Below are positions 43,131 through 53,938 of a stretch of 64,000 bases of DNA, one piece after another. The DNA lies in the NCBI RefSeq assembly GCF_000143415.4, contig NW_003314262.1:3620620-3684619 (forward strand), in the 5' to 3' direction. The DNA is from Selaginella moellendorffii (taxonomy: Eukaryota > Streptophyta > Lycopodiopsida > Selaginellales > Selaginellaceae). Made by a program: the position numbers and the translations under genes. Position 1 is the stretch's first letter. The number at the start of each line of letters is the position of its first letter. Under the pieces are notes generated by a model. The model had not been told where the DNA came from and ran no database searches. It saw only the letters and a list, made by a program, of their open reading frames with translations.

Positions 43131-44811
43131 TGTAAGCGACTAAATTTTCCGTTCTACTTTAGTCACTTAACCACACCTCCGACCACTTGGAGGAGTCTCA
43201 TTCACAACCTCCATCAGTCCAATTCAGGACTTGGGACTTGCTAGCCCCAATACTGGCATCCATGCCACTCAACACTTGCACCTGGTCCAAGTGCTCCACG
43301 TGTCCGGTCCCAAGACCGACACCCAAAGGTACCACTGACATCTCGGCCCGTTACGCTAAGGCCATGCCCATTCACCTTTGCTGCACTAGTGGTCCAATAC
43401 CACTTGCATCACCATCCCGTTTTTCCAAGACTTGGGCCATCTGTCCCCGAGTGGTCATCCTAGATCCACTCCTTAGCATCCTTGGGATGCCCACAGACCT
43501 GGGGAATCGCCTTCCCCAAAGTCCCTTTGTCGGTTCCTACCAAGTCCCTTTCTGCCCCTGGCCGTGTTTGCCAACACTGCCACTGGATCGAGGCCCACAG
43601 GCCCGACCACTAAGTCCCATGGTCCTTTGGGACTTCCTCACCACATGACTGTGTCCTTGGTCACTACCCCAGAGGACTGCTCCTCTTCCTTTCCACAGTC
43701 TAGGCCTTTGGGACAACATTTCGGAACACCGTGGCCTTACACGAGCCACCTGGGTACTCTCCCCGCCTTTCGCCTTTAGGTGCTCTAGCCATGGGCTTAG
43801 AGCAGGTTCCATTGAGCCACACCAGGTATCCAAGTAGGTAGTGCCACCCACACTTGGACTGGGAGCATCGGCCAGTCGATCTCCCGGGGGAACTAGAGCC
43901 GGCTCTTGAACACATCACCAAGCTACCCCGCTTGTCGGTCTGTGTTCACTCTAGTCTTGGACTTCCCAGTGGGCAGCTCATCACCCAACACTGGGTCTGG
44001 CCTTCCTGGGCCAAACTGGCCTTTCCTGGCCAAACTGGCTCCACTGCAGTCCTCCCCCTACTATACTTTTGGGGCTCACCAAACCCCCCAGGGTCTGGGA
44101 GACGAACGCTTTGGGCTTTCACCCTCTCAGGCTCCGGACTCGGACTCGGACTCGGACTCGGACTCGGACTCGGACTCGGACTCGGACTCGGATTCGGGCT
44201 CGGGCTCGGTCTCGGCCTCGGCCTCGGTCTCGGTCCTGATCTCGGTCTCGGTCCCGGTCTCGGTCTCGACTTCGGACTCCATCTCGGACTCCATCTCGGA
44301 CTCCATCTCGGACTCCATCTCGGGTCCATCTCAGGTCCATCTCGGACTCCATCTCGGACTCCATCTCGGGTCCATCTCGGACTCCACTTCGGACTCCAAC
44401 TCGGGTCCATCTCGGGTCCACCTCGGACTCCATCTCGGACTCCACTTCGGACTCCAACTCGGGTCCATCTCGGACTCCACTTCGGACTCCAACTCGAGTC
44501 CATCTCGGACTCCACTTCGGACTCCAACTCGAGTCCATCTCGGACTCCACTTCGGACTCCAACTCGAGTCCATTTCGGACACTCCCACGTGTCATGTGTT
44601 GGTCCTTTTGGGTCCCTTTTTGGAGCCTCACCTTTTGCTCGCTTCGTGCTCGTTCCTCGAGCACTTCGTTGGGAGTTCCACTCCCGCTCTTGACTTTTCA
44701 AGTCGGAGCTTTTGGTCCAAACATGTTACGCTCGTTTGGCTCTCGCTTCGGCCACTACCATGTGGCGCCCTTCCGGCTCCACTTTGGGGCCTAGGGATTT
44801 TGTGTCTCACA
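43131..44811 (-). repeat. Left LTR of the LARD-like element (1,681 bp)
   Basis: Direct repeat of 48863-50602. Differences seen by eye include TGTAAGC vs TGTAAGT at the start, AGCAGG vs AGCGGG near 43801 and ACATG vs ACGTG near 44720, plus array length. Confidence 0.95.
44133..44580. repeat. Hexamer-based array in the left LTR
   Basis: (CGGACT)n and variants CGGGCT, CGGTCT and CGGCCT run from about 44133 to 44275. They pass into CTCGGACTCCAT 12-mers and then 36-mers combining TCGGACTCCACT and TCGGACTCCAACTCGAGTCC. The hexamer contains no stop in any frame, so it produces long meaningless open frames on both strands. Confidence 0.97.
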
Positions 44812-47800
44812 ACTCCACCACCCATAGACGAAGTTCGATGTCCTCATCGAACGGTAAACCCTTTCATAAAGTAACACCCACACGTGTTACCATTTCCATC
44901 CTTGGCACCTAGCTAATCTTTGTCTATGGTTTGACACCAAAGGCTCACCATGCCTTGTCCATCCTTTAAGGAGCGTAGTCTCTCCAACTTAGAGACTGAT
45001 TGGACCACATGTAATGGTTCTCTCCTTTTATTGGTTTAGTTCTCGCTAAACCTCTTAGAGACCCTTCTCTAAGTCAATTCCACTACTCCTTCTCGAGTAG
45101 TTTCAATTTCCATCAATATAACCTTTGCACTTTGGAACTTTGAATTTTGACTTCTTGGAGTCAATTTCCTAGGTGTCTCCGACACCTTGCCTTGCACCTT
45201 TTGTGCAACTCCACTTCCCATCCTAGGAAGTTCTCTACTCGAGGGCACCATCATCCTCTCTTCTATTTCGTGCCAAAGTTCCAGTTATCATACTTTGTGC
45301 TAGGGCTGTTCATGGCCCTATCATTTGGCTGCCTTACCGCTCCCTCCCTTGGAGCTTCCACTTTCGCCAAATCGGAGCATTTCGGAATCCCTCCTTGGAA
45401 ACACACTTCCTTTCCCGCAACTTGTTAGCGTCCAACACATTAGTGTTCCTCGCCTAACTTTGTCACTTGGATTCCTCCCAAGGGATTCCACGGCCCTATC
45501 TTGGCCACTCATCTTTTGCTCCTATCCGTTGATTGTTGCACCAAGCAACATCGAATCTCTACCTCCTCCTTGAGGTATTGTTTCGGTTCCATAGCAAAGA
45601 CTCTTCTTTGCCAAGTCCGGAGGATGTTCACCCCTAGTACGTCTCTTTAGCATCTTCTGTTATGGGCTCTATCCATGGCCCAACTTCGTGACCCTCCCAT
45701 GGGTCTTTTATAGAGACTACTTTCCTCGGACTCACTATGCCATCGCACGGACATAGTTTATTTCCCTTAGGTGCTCTTCCCACTTGGTCATCACGACCAA
45801 GCCACACCACCTTAAACAGTTCAATTTCAACATTTTGAACCAGGAACTTCATTCCTTAGCCAACCAAGGACCTTGTCCTTATCTGGCCATAAGATCACCT
45901 AGTGATCTCACCTTGGCACCTTAACAGAGTTGCCAAGAGGTACTTGGTCTTCTAGACCTCCAAGTTGTTGACTATAACCCCGGGGGCATCCCCCACACTT
46001 GGCGCTGCACCCAAGCCAGCCCTCACGGCCAAGGGTTCATAGCAACTGAGATTAGGTGTCCCCATCTCACTCACCACGACCTTGGTGCCACTTGCACCAA
46101 AGCGTTCAAGTTAGATATGCTGAGCTTTCACACTAAGCAATCTAACCGTGCATCACGACTCCGAGGCATCCCTCGCTTGGCGGTGTGCCCAAACCAGTCT
46201 CCCCACTGAGAGTCCATGACCACCGAAATATGAGTGTCCTCATATTCCAAACCATCACCACGCCCTAGTGATTTGGGACTCGAACCCAAGCACTAGAGGG
46301 TCGGGACTCGAACCCAACCTCCGTATATGCATCTACGGACGGCATCACACTAGATGCCTGGCGTGACTCCCCACGCCAGTGCACCAACCTATTTTTAAAG
46401 CGCGCTACAGATCACAGCTTAGGAACCTAGTTCCTCCACACTGCCAAGTCCTCTCACTTGACATGTCTGTGATCATGCATGGACTCCTCCATGCTCGGCC
46501 CCATGGCCCACCCTTTTTGAAGTTATCACCTTCAACTAGGGTCTTTGTTCCCCCGACGTGCCAATCTCACTTGGCAAGTCCTCCGACCATTGTAACATGG
46601 TTCCTGCATAAGCGAGAAAGTCCTTGACCATCGACTTTCGTTCAAAGCCCTCTCTTTGAACACTCGGGAACTACTTCCCTAACCTTGATAACCTTGCCTC
46701 ATGGCAAGCTTCAAGACCACACTTCTGCTGCGCCACTCTGATTTCGCGCGTTCCGTGAACCATTTACACTTGGCCTTTCTAGGTACTACGCTACCTAGAA
46801 TCGTCTTTGGGAACCTTGAAGGAACTCTGTCCCTCAGCTTGCTAAGGCCTCCCCTTTCGCAAGCTTTATAGTTGCCATATAGTCTAACATGGACAATTCC
46901 ATATTTTAGACTCTCCATGGCATCACGGTTGCTAGCAACAACATCCTCGAGCACCCTCTTGATTCTCCACTCCCAACTTTCATAACCACTGTTGGATATG
47001 CCCTTTGATTTCTATGGTTCAATTCCATCCCAATACTACTTGCTTTTGGCTTCACACCTTTCCTTCGGTCATTCTCCTCCAGACCAGGAGGATAGCTTTG
47101 CACTTTCTGTCATGCTTTAGCAAGTATTCTTAGGGATGGACCTACCCAATAGCCTAGGGAGTGGTTCCTCAATCCGGGTATGCTCACCTTATAATCCCAC
47201 ACACTGGGATTACATTGTTGCTTATGGGCCCTTACATGCCCATCACTAGCCTTGCCAAAATTCCATTTTTGGCTTTGTCCAATTCGGGTAGACAGTCCTC
47301 TCCTGTCTCCGCAACCTTGGACATTTGGATAGCACCTTCTATCCATCATTCGCTAGGGACTTAGTCCCTTGGGCTTTAACCATTGCCCTCGCGACATCAA
47401 ACACCACCTTCTGGTGTTCTAGAGTGTCCGGGTGTCCCAATGATGGCTTTCTTGACAATGAGTATTTCCTTTTATGACATTGACTTACTATATCGCAACA
47501 CAAGCAACTTATCCCCCGTAAGGGTATATCCAACTTCCTTATGCTATTAAGAAGTCTTGGGTAGCTACCTTCTACCCGTTTAACCAGTTATTTTGCACCT
47601 CTTGCTTAGTTGCCTCATAGTTGTCAAGTCCTACAACTCATTGCTTGGTGCTTTCACACCTCCATCATTATCTGGGTCACCACACTCCAACTGCATGCTC
47701 TGCAGCTTAGGCTATGCTATTCCCATTTCCATTGGGATTCCTTTGGCAAGGGGTTCTCATGAACCCACCAACATAGCCTCAAGGTATCACACCTTGGCAC

Positions 47801-48862
47801 ATTTGGTGTCTCCACACCATCGGCTCCACGAGCCTACCTCTATGACATTTCCCCTTCGTGTCTAAGTCTTTGCCAAGACCAACACCGCACTTTCTCATGC
47901 CAACCATCCGTTAGCACTGCATCATAGAGGTCACACACAACTTTATGTTAGAGTTGTGTTCTTCTGGGAACACCTTTCCCATAACTTTAGCATGGCCTAT
48001 TTTGCCATTGATGAGATACCCTCTGTTCTCATCCTTGGATCCTATGATCCCCCCCCATCCTTTGTGGGGTACAACACACCTCAGTCCAAATGCTTCCATC
48101 AGTCCTTTTAGGACCATCCGTTGACTCTACTTGAGTCATCCAGCAATTTTGGACTTGGTTAATCCACAGACCCGTAAGGTCCTACTTGTGAGGCACTAGC
48201 TCACTGGAATACACTTCTTGCATTCCTGTCCTACTCAAAAGGACTATTTTCACAAGTGTTACTCCGACACTTGATTTTGTTCTCTGGGGGCAACCTTTGC
48301 CCCTTAGGACTACTTGTCCATGTGATGAGAATACCAACTCATCCACTCAATACACCCCCAACTCCTTGGGTTGTTCCAGCATTTATTAGAGGTAGCCCCG
48401 GCTACCATTTCAAGGACTTGAGTCCTCTTCCGTATTTGACCTTCCACGGTCATTACCTTTGGTCTCACATTCATGAGCACCAACCTCAACTATATGAGGA
48501 TAATCTTGTGACTCCTTTATTGTTTTGGAGTCTCTATCTTTCCCGTGATCCCAACTTTAGTTGTTTACCACAACAACCTTAGCCAATTTGCTGAGACAAA
48601 TGCTCATCCGGATCACATCCTTAACTCAATGAGGAAAACCTTGCACTGTTCCCAAGATCCCAAAGTCGTTCCATTATTGGCACTTTTCTATCCACCACCT
48701 CGTCTACAAGTTCACACATGAACTGTAATGGAGAGCCATGTCTTCCCGACTTGCTACTCCTCAAGGATAGACCCACTCCTTGGACCTTCCGATGCCAACA
48801 CTAGTGGTGATATACTTGAGCACCAATAAAAGTCGGACTAAGGAACAGCTCCGATACCAAGT
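44812..48862. other. Interior of the LARD-like element, non-coding
   Basis: Pyrimidine-rich on the plus strand, with many CTTGG/CCAAG-type words and only short open frames. No retroviral-type protein motif, tRNA or host gene fragment was recognised on either strand. Confidence 0.7.
48848..48859 (-). other. Primer-binding site of the LARD-like element
   Basis: The minus strand reads TGGTATCGGAGC, 11 of 12 bases matching the plant initiator tRNA-Met primer site. It lies three bases inside the right LTR, which is the 5' LTR in the element's own orientation. Confidence 0.85.
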
Positions 48863-50602
48863 TGTAAGTGACTAAATTTTCCGTTCTACTTTAGTCACTT
48901 AACCACACCTCCGACCACTTGGAGGAGTCTCATTCACAACCTCCATCAGTCCAATTCAGGACTTGGGACTTGCTAGCCCCAATACTGGCATCCATGCCAC
49001 TCAACACTTGCACCTGGTCCAAGTGCTCCACGTGTCCGGTCCCAAGACCGACACCCAAAGGTACCACTGACATCTCGGCCCGTTACGCTAAGGCCATGCC
49101 CATTCACCTTTGCTGCACTAGTGGTCCAATACCACTTGCATCACCATCCCGTTTTTCCAAGACTTGGGCCATCTGTCCCCGAGTGGTCATCCTAGATCCA
49201 CTCCTTAGCATCCTTGGGATGCCCACAGACCTGGGGAATCGCCTTCCCCAAAGTCCCTTTGTCGGTTCCTACCAAGTCCCTTTCTGCCCCTGGCCGTGTT
49301 TGCCAACACTGCCACTGGATCGAGGCCCACAGGCCCGACCACTAAGTCCCATGGTCCTTTGGGACTTCCTCACCACATGACTGTGTCCTTGGTCACTACC
49401 CCAGAGGACTGCTCCTCTTCCTTTCCACAGTCTAGGCCTTTGGGACAACATTTCGGAACACCGTGGCCTTACACGAGCCACCTGGGTACTCTCCCCGCCT
49501 TTCGCCTTTAGGTGCTCTAGCCATGGGCTTAGAGCGGGTTCCATTGAGCCACACCAGGTATCCAAGTAGGTAGTGCCACCCACACTTGGACTGGGAGCAT
49601 CGGCCAGTCGATCTCCCGGGGGAACTAGAGCCGGCTCTTGAACACATCACCAAGCTACCCCGCTTGTCGGTCTGTGTTCACTCTAGTCTTGGACTTCCCA
49701 GTGGGCAGCTCATCACCCAACACTGGGTCTGGCCTTCCTGGGCCAAACTGGCCTTTCCTGGCCAAACTGGCTCCACTGCAGTCCTCCCCCTACTATACTT
49801 TTGGGGCTCACCAAACCCCCCAGGGTCTGGGAGACGAACGCTTTGGGCTTTCACCCTCTCAGGCTCCGGACTCGGACTCGGACTCGGACTCGGACTCGGA
49901 CTCGGATTCGGACTCGGACTCGGGCTCGGGCTCGGTCTCGGCCTCGGCCTCGGTCTCGGTCTCGGTCCCGATCTCGGTCTCGGTCCCGGTCTCGGTCCCG
50001 GTCTCGGTCCCGGTCTCGGTCCCGACTTTGGACTCCATCTCGGACTCCATCTCGGACTCCATCTCGGGTCCATCTCAGGTCCATCTCGGACTCCATCTCG
50101 GACTCCATCTCGGGTCCATCTCGGACTCCACTTCGGACTCCAACTCGGGTCCATCTCGGGTCCACCTCGGACTCCATCTCGGACTCCATCTCGGACTCCA
50201 CTTCGGACTCCAACTCGGGTCCATCTCGGACTCCACTTCGGACTCCAACTCGAATCCATCTCGGACTCCACTTCGGACTCCAACTCGAGTCCATCTCGGA
50301 CTCCACTTCGGACTCCAACTCGAGTCCATCTCGGACTCCACTTCGGACTCCAACTCGAGTCCATTTCGGACACTCCCACGTGTCATGTGTTGGTCCTTTT
50401 GGGTCCCTTTTTGGAGCCTCACCTTTTGCTCGCTTCGTGCTCGTTCCTCGAGCACTTCGTTGGGAGTTCCACTCCCGCTCTTGACTTTTCAAGTCGGAGC
50501 TTTTGGTCCAAACGTGTTACGCTCGTTTGGCTCTCGCTTCGGCCACTACCATGTGGCGCCCTTCCGGCTCCACTTTGGGGCCTAGGGATTTTGTGTCTCA
50601 CA
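48863..50602 (-). repeat. Right LTR of the LARD-like element (1,740 bp)
   Basis: 5' LTR in the element's orientation. It is 59 bp longer than the left LTR because of the internal array. Confidence 0.95.
49863..50369. repeat. Hexamer-based array in the right LTR
   Basis: Same architecture as 44133-44580 but with a different number and order of CGGACT, CGGTCC and 12/36-bp units, for example extra CCGGTCTCGGTC units near 49980-50025. Confidence 0.97.
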
Positions 50603-50604
50603 GG

Positions 50605-50770
50605 TGAGTGTAGCGCATATGATCATGGGATGAGATTTGGATATACTGTCATCGTGGATCCTTGGAACCTTAGGGGATAAGTGGGGATAAAATAGCCACT
50701 AAGGGCTCTCTCATCAAGCAATTGCCCCTTTTCCAGTTGGCTTAAGGGGAGAGAGATAAAGTGTGCTATA
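50605..50770 (+). repeat. Right LTR of the outer TRIM-like element
   Basis: Begins with the TG inside the GGTGA duplication and runs to GTGTGCTATA. About 90 percent identical to 42281-42450. Confidence 0.75.
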
Positions 50771-51184
50771 TATAGCCTTAAATCCCATAGAGTATTCTTG
50801 GAATATTCCTATGGTTCATGTCATTCTCCCCTCCCTTATGACCCAACCATATACGACAGCCTCGAGAAGCTAAATAAGCCTCACATGAAGGGAGTCCAAG
50901 GCAATATAGTCATGGAGAAAAGATCTGCAAATAACAATACTAACATCACGATAAATGGTCACAAAAGAATGAAAACAATATGGCTTTTTCATATGACAAT
51001 ACGGTTATAAAAACAAGAGAATGAGAATAGAACAAATGACTCAAATCATATAGCAATACAGCTATAGAACTCCATTCTCCCCTTCCTTAGGAATGTTATC
51101 TAAGTCATAACCAAAATTTGGAAACACTCTTTTTATATTATCTTTAGTTTCCCATATAGCTTCGTCCATGGAATAATCATTTTA
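50771..51184. other. Probable 3' LTR region of the old gypsy relic
   Basis: On the minus strand, purine tracts (GGAAGGGGAGAATGGAG near 51070; AAGGGAGGGGAGAATGA near 50825) resemble polypurine tracts downstream of the relic's integrase. No matching second LTR was identified in the window, so the boundary is unresolved. Confidence 0.35.
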
Positions 51185-52591
51185 TTAAACTAACAACTCT
51201 TTAGTTGTTTTTTGGCATGTTTTCACCAATCTTTGAGCAATAATATTGGTTAGCCTAGCCTTCTCAACATCAATCTTTGGGATTTGGATGATGGATTGAT
51301 CTATGACATCACCAAAGTGCAAACATGCTTTAAGCTTGCTCACATGGAATGTTAGATGAATCTTCGAATTAGCTGGCAAGTCCAAAGTGTATGCAAGATC
51401 CCCCACATGCTATAAAATTGTCCAAGGCCTATAATACCGTAGAGACAATTTAGCATTGCCAACCTCCTTTCAGAGATTATTATGCATCCGACAGTTTAAG
51501 GAAAACTTTGTCACCAACTTTGTACTCTTGATGATGACGATGCTGATTAGCCAATCTCTTGTCTCAATCTTGAGTTTGCCTCATGTTCAACTTTGCCAAC
51601 TCAAGCTTATCTTGCATATCCTCTAGGAAATCACAAGCATGAGGTACCCAAACCAAAGCCAAACTCAAACTCACGAGAGACCTAAACTCATAACCATACA
51701 TTGCTATAAATGGAGACATGCCACTAGCTAATTAATAAACACTATTATGAGCAAACTAAAATAAAGACAAGTACTTCTCCCATACTCCCTGTCGAGTCAA
51801 GTTTCCCACAAAAAACCTTAACATATCTTCCAACAGTTGATTCACACGCTCTATTTGTCCATCTAATTGTGGATGCTCACCACCACTCATGCTCAGCTTA
51901 GTCTCTAGCTTCTCAAAGACCATTTACCAAAACTTGGACATAAACTTAGCATCCCAATCACTCACAATGTCACCTAGCAAACCATGGAGACTAAATAACT
52001 GATCTACAAATAGTTGAGCAAATTCAAAAGCTTTTATCGTCATCTTCACAGGGAAGAAGTGAGCCATCTTCATCAAACAATCCACAACAACCCAAATAAC
52101 ATCATTTCCTCAAAAGGTTTTGGGTAAACTAGTGATAAAGTCCATCAAGATGCTCTCCCACTTATTCTTAGGTATATATAAAGGATGATAAAGGCCAGCA
52201 AGCTTCTAATAATCAACTTCAATTGTCTGGTAGGTCAAACAACCACATACGTACTTCTCAACATCTGACTTCATCCCAAGCCAAAAGAAATGCCTCTTCA
52301 CCAACATATACGTTCTCAGTACCCCCAAATGCCCAACGCTTAGCACATCATAACACTCAACCAAAATCCATTTAATGAGTTTATTAACATAAGGACCCAC
52401 CACATGTCCCTTCTTCATCAGGATTCCATCTTGTATCTTAAATGACACAAATTTGTAGAGGTGTCCGTCAACAAAACCTTTGCATGAATATCAGTGATAA
52501 AGGAGTTAAAGTCAACAAAATCCTTAAACTCATCCAAGAGATCACTGGATAGCTTCACAAATGAGATAGAATTTACCATCCTAGATAATGC
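51185..52591 (-). pseudogene. Old Ty3/gypsy pol relic, 3' part (integrase and end of RNase H)
   Basis: Minus-strand retroelement remnant. From 52591 downward are the RNase H end (LSRM), the integrase zinc finger region (GHLGVLRTYMLVKRHFFWLG, C..C partly lost as CGCLTYQ), a decayed integrase core (GDIVSDWD near 51960; GEHPQLDGQIERVNQLLEDM near 51860) and the C-terminal GDLAYTLDLP...IHLTFHVSKLKA at 51406-51330. Many stops and frameshifts. It is the older host of the insertions described next, and it continues at 58705. Confidence 0.88.
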
Positions 52592-52952
52592 TATTAGGAA
52601 TCCCCCAATTCATATCACATTCCTGAATCTCGCTGGATTCTTGACCTGCAGACCACATTCCTGATTCTTGAGACTTTTCCCTATTCCTGACTCTCTGATT
52701 TCCTGTACGATTCCTAAGTCTTGAGCCACATTCCTGATGATGATGTGGCGCCTCCTCGACCTCAGCTATATTTAGGCTATCCTCAATCCAAGAGTGGTGG
52801 AGCTTCATCAACCTATAGTATATATAGGTTAGCTTTGTTCCAGTTCTCCACAATCTGAATCAACACTAGTCTAAGGTTTCTTCTTTGTTTCCATTAGCTT
52901 TTCTCTTTGTCTTTTGCATTTTCCAGTCTTAATCTTGTTGGGGGTCTTGATA
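52592..52952 (+). repeat. Left LTR of the gypsy chromovirus
   Basis: Begins TATTAGGAATCCCCC (TG mutated to TA) and ends CTTGATA (CA mutated to TA). A TATATATAGG promoter-like element lies near 52820. Confidence 0.92.
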
Positions 52953-53052
52953 GTTTGATTCAAATTGTGCTTTTTCATTTTTTTTTCCTTTAGCTTGTTT
53001 TGATTGTTTGACTGCCTTTGCCTTTTTTCCCCCTTTTCTTTCTTTCTGCCGA

Positions 53053-53938
53053 TGGAGTCTCCAAGCCATCCTGATTTCTTTGCCGAAGTCCTTACAAAAA
53101 TCTAGTCTGAGAATACCGAGCTGAAGGCGGCCCTTCTTCGCATGCAGCAGGAGCTTGCTTCACTTTCGGCTCAAGGATCCAGCAAAGTTCTTGAACCGAA
53201 GGTGAGTTTCTCGGAGAAATTTTCAGGCAAGCGTTTCGAGCTTTGCGGATTTCTGAACTAGATGGAGCTGATCTTCGCACTTCAACATCGGCAGTACCCC
53301 ACTCCCAAGTCTCAAATCGGCATGATTGGGACGTTGCTCGAAGGTGCAGCTTTGTCATGGTTCTCTCCTTTTCTAGAGAAGAGCATGAAAGGGGTCGTGG
53401 TTCCGGAGCTGATGGATCTTCAATTGTTCAAAGAGAAGCTCGAAGCATGTTTTGGCGAGATGGATTGGGTTCGGGTTGCTACCACAAAGATGAGACGTCT
53501 CTCTCAGGGGTCTCGCCTGCCTCGATCTATGCTACAAAGTTCCAACTCCTTGCCTTGGACACTCAGTGGGATGAGCGGGCCCTGATTGACCAATTTCGTT
53601 TCGGCCTCAACAACGAGGACCTGTTGGACGCCATCAACAAAGCTGTTCGATGTGACAATCGTCTCTTTAAGCGTCATCAAGAAAGTTGCCGCGCCGCTGT
53701 TTTTCCATCCCAGACTCAGGAATCCCAGCTTGAGTCTTCGGGGCATACTCCTGAACATACTGCTCCGGTCCCAATGGATATTTCTGGTACTCCCCGACTC
53801 ATCAAAGGAAAGCTGAGTCCTACTGAGAAGCAACATCGAATATCCCATAATCTTTGCCTCTACTGTGCTGATCCTAATCACAAAGCAGATATGTGTCCCA
53901 AGAAGCCTCCCCGACTGCTCGAGTTCACGCTGCCTTAA
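53053..53938 (+). pseudogene. Gypsy gag, broken
   Basis: ATG at 53053 (MESPSHPDFFAEVL). The capsid-like region has ALSWFSPFLEKS near 53355 and a CCHC zinc knuckle, CLYCADPNHKADMC, near 53865. In-frame stops at about 53102 and 53259 and a frame change near 53500 inactivate it. Gag would assemble the retrotransposon particle. Confidence 0.88.

Larger units (their letters stand above)
43131..50602 (-). mobile_element. Non-autonomous LTR retrotransposon (LARD-like), 7.5 kb
   Basis: Near-identical LTRs 43131-44811 and 48863-50602 begin TGTAAG and end CTCACA. The element is flanked by the 5-bp duplication GGTGA (43126-43130 and 50603-50607). Orientation is minus: next to the right LTR lies the complement of TGGTATCGGAGC (48848-48859, an initiator-Met-type primer site), and next to the left LTR a minus-strand purine-rich GGGTGGTGGAG. 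The 4.05-kb interior has no gag, protease, RT, RNase H or integrase motif on either strand, so the element must be mobilised in trans. Only a handful of substitutions separate the LTRs outside the repeat array, implying recent insertion. Confidence 0.92.
42281..50770 (+). mobile_element. Short-LTR (TRIM-like) retroelement, split by a nested LTR element
   Basis: Left LTR 42281-42450 and right LTR about 50605-50770 share GATCATGGGATGAGATTTG, GGATAAAATAG.CACTAAGG, ATCAAGCAATTGCCCCTTTT and GTTGGCTTAAGGGGAGAGAG. Directly after the left LTR is TGGTATCGGAGC (42453-42464), one mismatch from the initiator-tRNA-Met primer site. Directly before the right LTR is a purine tract AAGGGGGGG (43119-43127). 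The internal part is only about 680 bp of minisatellite without any gag or pol. A 7.5-kb element sits at the tract/right-LTR junction. I could not find a convincing outer target duplication. Confidence 0.75.

Noticed and set aside
43854-44874. Long overlapping open frames on both strands encoding DSDSDS, GLGLGL or ESESES runs
   Set aside because: They are by-products of the CGGACT hexamer array, which lacks stops in every frame. The same frames recur in the other LTR.
43131-50602. Two 1.7-kb direct repeats interpreted as a segmental duplication
   Set aside because: TG...CA ends, a GGTGA target duplication and an initiator-tRNA primer site identify them as LTRs of one element.
49586-50680. 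364-codon plus-strand open frame in the right LTR
   Set aside because: Repeat artefact of the hexamer array; no start context, no domain, and it crosses the LTR boundary.
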